Positions 1-4,450 of a DNA stretch of 5,693 nt are shown piece after piece (position 1 is the stretch's first letter; every line of letters begins with the position of its first letter). A program made the translations under genes and the position numbers. The notes under the pieces were generated by a model. That model ran no database searches. It was not told the DNA's origin and saw nothing but the letters and a program-made list of their open reading frames with translations. The stretch is from Bacteroidota bacterium (GTDB lineage: Bacteria; Bacteroidota; Ignavibacteria; UBA10030), in NCBI GenBank assembly GCA_025455125.1, contig JALONE010000093.1:1-5693 (forward strand), read 5' to 3'.

Positions 1-621
1 GGGCTGAACGATCCACTCCTTCTTCGCCGGGTCTACCGTCCGGGGAGAGAACGACGTCTCGACCGACCCGGGACAGATCGTGATCACCCGGATATTGAAC
101 TGGCGCTCTTCGAGCATCAGGCATTGGGAGAATCCCCGCAGCGCCCACTTGGTCGCCGCATAGCCTGCTCCGTTGACGAAGGCATTCTTCCCGGCAAGCG
201 AGGCGATGTTGACGATCACGCCGCTGTTCTGCGGTTCCATGATGGGGAGCGCCGCCTGCGTGCACAGAAAAACGCCACGCACGTTGAGCTTCCACATTTC
301 GTCAAGATCATCCAGCGTCAGCTGACGCACAGGCGCAAATCGCCCGATGCCCGCGTTGTTCACCAGGATGTCAAGCCGTTTGTGCCGCTCGCGCACTCGG
401 TCGAAGAGGCGTTTGATATCCGCCTCGTTCGTCAAGTCCGCGACCGCGATGTCCGCAGACCCTCCAACCTGTTCCACCTCGAGCGCCACCGCTTTCAGGT
501 CCGCATCCGTCCGCGCCGCGAGTACGACCGTCGCGCCTTCCCGCCCGAGCGCGAGCGCTGTGGAACGGCCGATTCCCCGACTGGCACCGGTGACAACGGC
601 GACGTGTTCCTTAAGTCTCAT
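1..621 (-). CDS. SDR-family NAD(P)H oxidoreductase (SDR 1), 3' end cut by the window edge
   Basis: A classical short-chain dehydrogenase/reductase. 207 residues are present and the C-terminus (usually another 25-50 residues) runs off the left edge. Visible in order: Rossmann glycine motif TGASRGIG (residues 11-18), Arg37 after the second strand, which usually means NADPH preference, NNAG at 88-91, Asn113, Ser141, and the catalytic Tyr154-x-x-x-Lys158, then PGSV at 184-187. The ATG at 621 lies inside the ATGA overlap with the stop of the preceding SDR (TGA 620-618), so translation is probably coupled; GGAG at 635-632 is a rather distant SD. It is the last visible gene of the block Bcp-PTPS-FolE-SDR-SDR. 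The substrate cannot be read from the sequence. Given the context, I infer a pterin side-chain carbonyl reductase or a second sepiapterin-reductase-like enzyme. An unrelated ketone reductase carried in the same operon remains possible. Confidence 0.93.
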   Translation of the reverse strand, partial: MRLKEHVAVVTGASRGIGRSTALALGREGATVVLAARTDADLKAVALEVEQVGGSADIAVADLTNEADIKRLFDRVRERHKRLDILVNNAGIGRFAPVRQLTLDDLDEMWKLNVRGVFLCTQAALPIMEPQNSGVIVNIASLAGKNAFVNGAGYAATKWALRGFSQCLMLEERQFNIRVITICPGSVETSFSPRTVDPAKKEWIVQP

Positions 622-1343
622 ACGCTCAAGTCTCCACCTTGCGGCCGGATAACGAGTTCTTCGACCATGACGGAATCGGGCAGGACCGATGCCTCGTAGA
701 TCGCCCGCGCCACGTCCGCCGGGTTCATCATCTGTTCCTTGAATTTCTCCTGGTGGGACGCGTGCCAAATGGGGGTCAGCGTCGCACCTGGGTGGACGTT
801 GATCACGCGGATCCCTTCCCGCCGCAGTTCCGCACGCAGGACATTCATCATCGCCTCCGCACCCGCCTTCGAGGCAGCGTAGGCGGAGGATCGTTCATAC
901 GTCACCTTCGCGGCGAAGGACAACACGTTGATAATGGTCCCCCGCTTCGCGGCCACCATCGACGGGAGCACAGACGACGTCACGAGAAAGAGGCCTCGGA
1001 GATTGGTCTCGACGACCTCGTCAAAGATCTCAACGGTCGTCCGAAGGAAGTCCTTGAATGAGGTCACACCCGCATTGTTGACCAGCACATCGATCCGCCC
1101 GAACTCGGCCAGGAATTGTTTCGCGACACTCGCGACGTTTGCGTCGTTGCGGACGTCACAGACTGCCGTCCGGCAGAAACCGCCGGACCGACTGATGCGG
1201 TCGGCAAGCGTGGAAAGCCGGGTCTCCGTTCGTGCCGTTGCGAGCACGATGTCGCCGTGCGCGGCGCACCGTTCCGCGAGGGCTTCTCCAATTCCCGTCC
1301 CCGCTCCCGTGATCCAGACAACGCGCTTCGTTGGTTCAGTCAC
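618..1343 (-). CDS. SDR-family oxidoreductase (SDR 2), candidate sepiapterin reductase
   Basis: A complete 241-residue classical SDR, presumably cytosolic. It has the coenzyme motif TGAGTGIG (12-19), Arg38 at the end of strand 2 (NADPH-type), Asp63, NNAG (89-92), Asn114, Ser142, Tyr155-x-x-x-Lys159, and PGAT (185-188) followed by TPIW (190-193). The C-terminal stretch (roughly 206-238: MMNP, then VEELVIRP and GGD) resembles the C-terminus of Chlorobaculum tepidum sepiapterin reductase as I remember it; no alignment was possible. The start is GTG at 1343, supported by GGAGG five bases upstream. It overlaps the FolE stop as GTGA, and its own stop overlaps the next SDR start as ATGA. The position directly after PTPS and FolE suggests reduction of 6-pyruvoyl-tetrahydropterin to a tetrahydrobiopterin. 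That the protein is an SDR is certain; the substrate is inferred. The alternative is a YdfG-like general hydroxyacid or ketone reductase. Confidence 0.93.
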   Translation of the reverse strand: MTEPTKRVVWITGAGTGIGEALAERCAAHGDIVLATARTETRLSTLADRISRSGGFCRTAVCDVRNDANVASVAKQFLAEFGRIDVLVNNAGVTSFKDFLRTTVEIFDEVVETNLRGLFLVTSSVLPSMVAAKRGTIINVLSFAAKVTYERSSAYAASKAGAEAMMNVLRAELRREGIRVINVHPGATLTPIWHASHQEKFKEQMMNPADVARAIYEASVLPDSVMVEELVIRPQGGDLSV

Positions 1344-1918
1344 CCATTCCTCCCCGGACGACCGATCAGCGTGAGGAATTCGCTCCGCGTCTTGACGTCA
1401 TCCCGGAACGCTCCCAGCATCGCGCTAGTGGTGGCCACCGAGTTCAATTTCTCGACGCCCCGCATCACCATGCAGAGATGTGTCGCTTCCATCACGACGG
1501 CAACCCCTTGCGGCTTGAGCACCTGATACAATGTATCGGCGATCTGTTGCGTCATCCGTTCCTGCACCTGGAGACGTCGCGCGAAGATCTCCACGATACG
1601 CGGCATCTTGCTTAGTCCGATGATCTTGCCATCCGGGATGTACGCGATGTGGCATTTCCCGAAGAAGGGGATCAGATGATGCTCGCACAGCGAGAAGAAG
1701 TCGACGTCCCGGACAATGACCATTTCACTGTAGCGCTCCTCGAAGACCGCGCCATTCAATATCTCGACTGGATCCTGGCGGTAGCCGTTGGTAAGAAATT
1801 CATACATCCGCGCGACCCTGCCCGGGGTCTCACGCAGTCCTTCCCGCTCCGCATCTTCCCCAATACCGCTCAGGAATTCCTTCACCAATGGTTCAAGATG
1901 TTTCGTGTCGATCGGCAT
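1340..1918 (-). CDS. folE: GTP cyclohydrolase I (FolE)
   Basis: Converts GTP to 7,8-dihydroneopterin triphosphate and formate, the entry step to folate, tetrahydrobiopterin and queuosine. The 192-residue length is normal for the bacterial T-fold enzyme. Zinc ligands match the E. coli pattern: Cys78 and His81 in CEHH (78-81), and Cys149 in THLC (146-149), with the catalytic His80 and His147 counterparts also present. Other family marks are RETPGRVARMY (29-39), IGLSKMPRIVE (100-110), QERMTQQIA (119-127), and the C-terminal SATTSAMLG-like and RSEFL segments. The ATG at 1918 shares one base with the PTPS stop (TAATG), with GAGG six bases upstream, so the two are likely co-translated. FolE directly after PTPS and before two SDRs points to a pterin product rather than only folate. 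No folate genes (folP, folK, folB) are visible here. The family assignment is secure. Confidence 0.98.
   Translation of the reverse strand: MPIDTKHLEPLVKEFLSGIGEDAEREGLRETPGRVARMYEFLTNGYRQDPVEILNGAVFEERYSEMVIVRDVDFFSLCEHHLIPFFGKCHIAYIPDGKIIGLSKMPRIVEIFARRLQVQERMTQQIADTLYQVLKPQGVAVVMEATHLCMVMRGVEKLNSVATTSAMLGAFRDDVKTRSEFLTLIGRPGRNG
1349..1353 (-). promoter_or_regulatory. Shine-Dalgarno site that fixes the GTG start of SDR 2
   Basis: GGAGG on the minus strand, five bases before the GTG at 1343-1341. It decides the start: the nearby ATG at 1347-1345 is out of frame and meets a stop after three codons. The site lies inside the last codons of folE, so ribosomes terminating on folE sit beside it. 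Confidence 0.7.
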
Positions 1919-2325
1919 TATGCACCTCGATATTCGACGACGTTGTTTTCCGTTTCATGGAGCCGGATCTGATACAGCGTGCCGGAAGGGATCTTCGGCC
2001 GGAGAACATCCCATGCGATACGAGCAATGTTCTCCGCCGTCGGGATGGTCGACCGGAACCACTCGACATCCAGATTCAGATGCTTGTGATCCACCTTGTC
2101 TACGAACTCCCGCTTGATGATCTGCTTCAGCAGCTTCAGGTCAAGGACGTATCCCGTCTGCGGATCGGGCTCACCCGCCACCGTGACCTCGATAACGTAG
2201 TTGTGTCCGTGACCGTGGATACTGTTGCACTTGTCGAAGACCGCTTCGTTTTGCGCATCGGTCCATGCCGGATTATACAGCCGGTGAGAGGCGCTGAACG
2301 TTTCACGCCGAGTAACGTAGACCAT
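1918..2325 (-). CDS. ptpS: 6-pyruvoyl-tetrahydropterin synthase / QueD-family (6-carboxytetrahydropterin synthase) protein, animal PTPS-like
   Basis: Acts on dihydroneopterin triphosphate made by FolE, encoded next door. A 135-residue single T-fold domain. Zinc ligands are His14 (FSASH), His39 and His41 (GHGH). Catalytic residues matching rat/human PTPS are Cys33, Asp79 and His80 (VDHKHLNLD, 78-86), and Glu124 in HETENN (123-128), which would anchor the pterin. The spacing Cys33-x5-HGH, the GEPDPQTG loop (51-58), NLDVEWF and the ending ETENNVVEYRG look much closer to animal PTPS than to E. coli QueD (recalled comparison). The run also contains HGH at 37-39, so it satisfies the QueD Cys-x3-HGH pattern too. 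AAAGGA is a good SD for the ATG at 2325; the preceding peroxidase stop is two bases away. Automated pipelines would probably call it queD, but no queC, queE or queF is visible. I favour true PTPS activity; a QueD role is possible. Confidence 0.95.
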   Translation of the reverse strand: MVYVTRRETFSASHRLYNPAWTDAQNEAVFDKCNSIHGHGHNYVIEVTVAGEPDPQTGYVLDLKLLKQIIKREFVDKVDHKHLNLDVEWFRSTIPTAENIARIAWDVLRPKIPSGTLYQIRLHETENNVVEYRGA

Positions 2326-2327
2326 GG

Positions 2328-2792
2328 CTATTCCTTTGATCGGAGAACGGTGAGGACTTCGTCCACATGCCCGTTCACCTTGACCTTTTCGAAGATGTGT
2401 CGAACGATCCCTTTTTCATCGATCACGAATGTCGTCCGCTCGATGCCGAAGTACTTCCGGCCGTACATCGACTTCTGCTTCCACACGCCGTACGCGCTGA
2501 GCATTTCGCGCGATTCGTCACTGATGAGCGGGAATTGAAGACCGAACTTGCCGGCAAACTTCTGGTGCGATGCGATGCTGTCGGCGCTGACGCCGACGAT
2601 CGCCGCCCCAGCTTTCTTCACTCCCGCCAGGTTCTCCTGGAATGCACATGCTTCCTTCGTGCACCCGGAGGTGTTGTCCTTCGGGTAGAAATAGAGCACG
2701 GTCTTCTTCCCTTTAAGATCCTTCAGCCGCATGATCGTGCCGTCCGTCGAGGGAAGCGCAAAATCAGGGGCCTTGTCGCCGACCTTGAGCAT
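2328..2792 (-). CDS. bcp: Thioredoxin-dependent thiol peroxidase, Bcp/PrxQ type
   Basis: Reduces hydrogen peroxide and organic hydroperoxides with electrons from thioredoxin, in the cytoplasm (no signal peptide). 154 residues, the usual Bcp length (E. coli about 156). The thioredoxin-like fold is seen in GDKAPDFALPSTDG (5-18). The active site is P37-x3-T41-x2-C44, with peroxidatic Cys44 and resolving Cys49 five residues later as in E. coli Bcp (Cys45/Cys50); Arg119 completes the active site. GVSADS (67-72), FPLISDE (87-93) and YGVW (101-104) are typical of the family. The ATG at 2792 follows GGAGA in the upstream gap. The gene ends two bases before the PTPS start, so it is probably the first gene of the pterin block. 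It may be housekeeping, or may protect easily oxidised tetrahydropterins; that link is inferred only from position. Confidence 0.97.
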   Translation of the reverse strand: MLKVGDKAPDFALPSTDGTIMRLKDLKGKKTVLYFYPKDNTSGCTKEACAFQENLAGVKKAGAAIVGVSADSIASHQKFAGKFGLQFPLISDESREMLSAYGVWKQKSMYGRKYFGIERTTFVIDEKGIVRHIFEKVKVNGHVDEVLTVLRSKE

Positions 2793-2860
2793 GAGAATTC
2801 TCCATAACCGTTCGCATCCTAGTGCCGGTTCCAGAAAGTCGTCTTGTGTTTTGCAAAGAC

Positions 2861-2913
2861 CGTCAGTCTGAGCATGTCACCGTGAGCTTGTCGAACGGTG
2901 TCAAAGACTGACG
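2861..2913. repeat. Imperfect palindromic element A (REP-like)
   Basis: The outer arms are a 9-base perfect inverted repeat (2861-2869 with 2905-2913). An inner arm of 6 bases (CACCGT at 2878-2883 with ACGGTG at 2895-2900) closes an 11-base loop, GAGCTTGTCGA (2884-2894). The core TGAGCTTGTCGAA recurs inverted in element B, so the two are copies of one interspersed family. It lies between two co-directional peroxidase genes. There is no U-tract on either side, so it is not a canonical intrinsic terminator. Confidence 0.7.
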
Positions 2914-2921
2914 CCTGATCC

Positions 2922-2954
2922 ACGGTCATGCTTCGACAAGCTCAGCATGACCGT
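2922..2954. repeat. Palindromic element B (REP-like), inverted relative to element A
   Basis: A perfect 11-base inverted repeat (2922-2932 with 2944-2954, ACGGTCATGCT / AGCATGACCGT) encloses an 11-base loop, TCGACAAGCTC (2933-2943). The loop is the exact reverse complement of the loop of element A, and 13 bases (2932-2944) match 2883-2895 inverted. The core resembles a short extragenic palindrome that I recall seeing often in environmental bacterial genomes; copy number cannot be judged from this window. Confidence 0.75.
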
Positions 2955-2956
2955 AC

Positions 2957-2971
2957 GCCTTAATGCAAGGC
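2957..2971. repeat. Small hairpin after the peroxiredoxin stop
   Basis: GCCTT (2957-2961) and AAGGC (2967-2971) form a 5-base stem with a 5-base loop, 18 bases past the peroxiredoxin stop on the minus strand. Together with elements A and B it makes the whole gap structured. It is short, has no U-tract, and could be chance; at most it protects the 3' end of the sod-prx transcript. Confidence 0.35.
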
Positions 2972-2989
2972 AACTTATTGGTGTTGGCA

Positions 2990-3454
2990 CTAGGCAAGTG
3001 CCTTCTTGACCTCGTCATAATTGGGCTCCGTGCCCGGATTCTCAGAGATCCACACATAGGTGACCCTGCCATTCGGATCAAGGATGAACACTGACCGCTT
3101 CGACGCCATGTACCCTTTGAGCCCGGCAAACTCCTCATACACTCCACAATATGCCTTGCTCACCGCACGGTCAAAATCGCTGAGCAGCGGAAAGTCCAGA
3201 TTGTTCTGCGCTGCAAAGGCCTTGTTCGCGAACGGGGAGTCGACGCTGATGCCGACGACCTGGGCGCCCAACGAGTTGAACTGTGCCAGGGAGTCCCTGA
3301 ACGAGCACATCTCTTTGGTGCACACGCCCGTGAATGCTCCGGGATAGAATACCAGCACGGTCTTCTTGCCGTGGAACTCACTCAGGGAACGCGGCTTTCG
3401 CTCCGTATCGAACAGCGTGAACTCGGGAGCCTGTGCTCCTTGTTGAATTGCCAT
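2990..3454 (-). CDS. Peroxiredoxin (AhpC/TSA redoxin domain, AhpE/Bcp-like)
   Basis: A thiol peroxidase of 154 residues, cytoplasmic by its lack of a signal peptide. The active site is P38-x3-T42-x2-C45 (YPGAFTGVC, 37-45), with a second cysteine, Cys50, in KEMC, and Arg120 in SKRSVFIL. GISVDSPFAN (68-77) and FPLLSDFD (88-95) are typical of the AhpE/Bcp group. The YPGAFTGVCT form is closer to AhpE-like enzymes, but AhpE itself is 1-Cys as I recall, so Cys50 points to a 2-Cys mechanism. There is a third cysteine, Cys103. The ATG at 3454 has a strong SD (AGGAG, eight bases upstream), and the gene starts 18 bases after the SOD stop, so the two are probably one transcript: SOD yields peroxide and this enzyme removes it. 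It is clearly diverged from the Bcp encoded 200 bases downstream and is not a recent duplicate. The electron donor cannot be read from the sequence. Confidence 0.96.
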   Translation of the reverse strand: MAIQQGAQAPEFTLFDTERKPRSLSEFHGKKTVLVFYPGAFTGVCTKEMCSFRDSLAQFNSLGAQVVGISVDSPFANKAFAAQNNLDFPLLSDFDRAVSKAYCGVYEEFAGLKGYMASKRSVFILDPNGRVTYVWISENPGTEPNYDEVKKALA

Positions 3455-3472
3455 GATCGTATCTCCTTCCGT

Positions 3473-4198
3473 TTACGGTTTTCGTGGAACAGCGGCAAAT
3501 CGCGCCTCGACGGCGTTCCAGTCGAGGTTCTTCATGAATGCATCAATGTACGTCTTCCGGTCTGTCGCATAGTCGATGAAATACGCATGCTCATACGTGT
3601 CCAGCGCAGCGACGGGAACGGCGTTCCAGATGGGAAATGTATTCTGGGCATCGCCGAGATAATTGAAGAGGGCGCCCCGGTCGAGATCGTATGCCAGCCA
3701 GACCCAGCCGCGGGCTGCCAAGCCAGTCGCACGGAAATCCCGTTCCCACGCTTCATACGAGCCGAAGTCGCGGTTGATCTGCTCGAGCAAGGTGCCCGTC
3801 GGCACACCGCCATTGCCGCCGAGATGGTCAAAGTAGATCTCGTGGTTTTTGATTCCGCCGACGGCGAATGAGAGCTCAACTTTCAGGGCGCGCAACGGGC
3901 TGAACGTCTGGTTCGCTTTTGAATGGTCCACCGTCTTCAAGGCTTCGAGGATCTCGTTCGCCTTGTTGACATAGCCGACGTAGAGCTTGTAGTGCTCTTC
4001 CATCGTCCTTCGGGAAATGCCGTTCATCGACAGCGTCGAAGGCTTCAATGGTTTCGCCGCATAGGGAGCAACGGCGGGGACAGCGGGAATGCCGGATCCA
4101 ACGGCATCCTCGACAAGCGCTAGGTTGGCAACACTCAGCCCGGCAACGCCGAGCGCCGACCGCTGAAGAAATGATCTGCGGGAATTCGTTTCAGTCAT
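3473..4198 (-). CDS. Tat-exported superoxide dismutase, Fe/Mn family
   Basis: Dismutates superoxide to oxygen and hydrogen peroxide. 241 residues: a leader, then the two-domain Fe/Mn SOD fold. The N-terminus has a twin-arginine motif, SRRSFLQ (6-12), and a weakly hydrophobic stretch (about 15-28), so folded, metal-loaded enzyme is probably sent out of the cytoplasm; the Pro/Ala-rich stretch to about residue 50 would be linker. Metal ligands are His69 (MEEHYKLY), His119 (KNHEIYF), Asp200 and His204 (DTYEHAYF). Gly115 stands where Fe-SODs carry Gln, and Gln185 (DAQN) could be the Mn-type Gln, so manganese is slightly favoured. Oddities: the second-shell His next to the first ligand (E. coli His30) has no counterpart, and Tyr/Phe replace the usual Trp in DVWEH and NHxxFW. 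The ATG at 4198 has AAGGAG upstream. It probably forms an operon with the following peroxiredoxin. Confidence 0.95.
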   Translation of the reverse strand: MTETNSRRSFLQRSALGVAGLSVANLALVEDAVGSGIPAVPAVAPYAAKPLKPSTLSMNGISRRTMEEHYKLYVGYVNKANEILEALKTVDHSKANQTFSPLRALKVELSFAVGGIKNHEIYFDHLGGNGGVPTGTLLEQINRDFGSYEAWERDFRATGLAARGWVWLAYDLDRGALFNYLGDAQNTFPIWNAVPVAALDTYEHAYFIDYATDRKTYIDAFMKNLDWNAVEARFAAVPRKP

Positions 4199-4324
4199 GA
4201 TACTCTCCTTCGTTCAAGGGTAGTCGCTTCGCGGATTAAAACACCGGAAGCCCCCGGAGAGTTTCAAAACACTCTTTTCATTAAAATGGAAAATGCGTAT
4301 ATTTAAGTTCATTCTTGTTCTTCC
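4199..4324. other. Divergent intergenic region between sod and tRNA-Ser
   Basis: 126 bases, AT-rich towards the tRNA, with no ORF. It must hold the leftward promoter of the sod-prx unit (SD AAGGAG just before 4198) and the rightward tRNA promoter. I could not pick a convincing sod promoter by eye. Confidence 0.5.
4275..4303 (+). promoter_or_regulatory. Possible promoter of tRNA-Ser
   Basis: TTTTCA (4275-4280) as a weak -35 and TATATT (4298-4303) as a good -10, separated by 17 bases. The -10 ends 21 bases before the first tRNA base, leaving a short 5' leader. The surrounding AT-rich stretch stands out from the GC-rich window. Hexamer matching by eye is weak evidence, and the sigma factor preference of this organism is unknown. 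Confidence 0.4.
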
Positions 4325-4411
4325 GGAAGGGTGCGAGAGTGGTTGAATCGGCCGGTCTCGAAAACCGGTAACGCCTCCGGGCGTTCGAGGGTTCGAATCC
4401 CTCCCCTTCCG
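4325..4411 (+). tRNA. tRNA-Ser(CGA), reading UCG
   Basis: An 87-base class II tRNA. Acceptor GGAAGGG (4325-4331) pairs with CCCTTCC (4404-4410), with discriminator G at 4411 as in serine tRNAs. The anticodon stem CCGGT/ACCGG (4352-4356 with 4364-4368) holds the loop CTCGAAA with anticodon CGA at 4359-4361. The long variable arm (AACGCC with GGCGTT, about 4370-4385) is diagnostic of Ser/Leu/Tyr. The T arm is GAGGG-TTCGAAT-CCCTC (4387-4403). The anticodon arm is identical to that of E. coli tRNA-Ser(CGA) as recalled. The CCA tail is not encoded (GCA follows), so it must be added enzymatically. It is the only plus-strand gene, convergent with the glycosyltransferase and divergent from sod. Confidence 0.97.
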
Positions 4412-4450
4412 CATTCACTTCCAGCAGAACCCCCGGCGCATCCCCCTTCC

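Noticed and set aside
1345..1347. ATG just upstream of SDR 2 as its start
   Set aside because: It is out of frame with the SDR and reads into a stop after three codons. The GTG at 1343-1341 with GGAGG five bases upstream fits.
1888..2538. Plus-strand open frame across PTPS and the end of bcp
   Set aside because: Antisense to two well-supported genes with no SD and no recognisable domain.
2861..2971. Intrinsic terminator after the peroxiredoxin
   Set aside because: Hairpins are present, but none is followed by a U-tract in the direction of transcription. Rho-dependent termination or read-through cannot be excluded.
2926..3147. Minus-strand open frame reading through the repeat region
   Set aside because: It overlaps the peroxiredoxin in another frame and ends in translated repeat sequence (GHAELVEA), a common artefact of this palindrome.
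4258..4275. AGAGT/ACTCT inverted repeat followed by TTT upstream of the tRNA
   Set aside because: Only a 5-base AT-containing stem with an 8-base loop, and no gene ends there on the plus strand; too weak for a terminator or operator.
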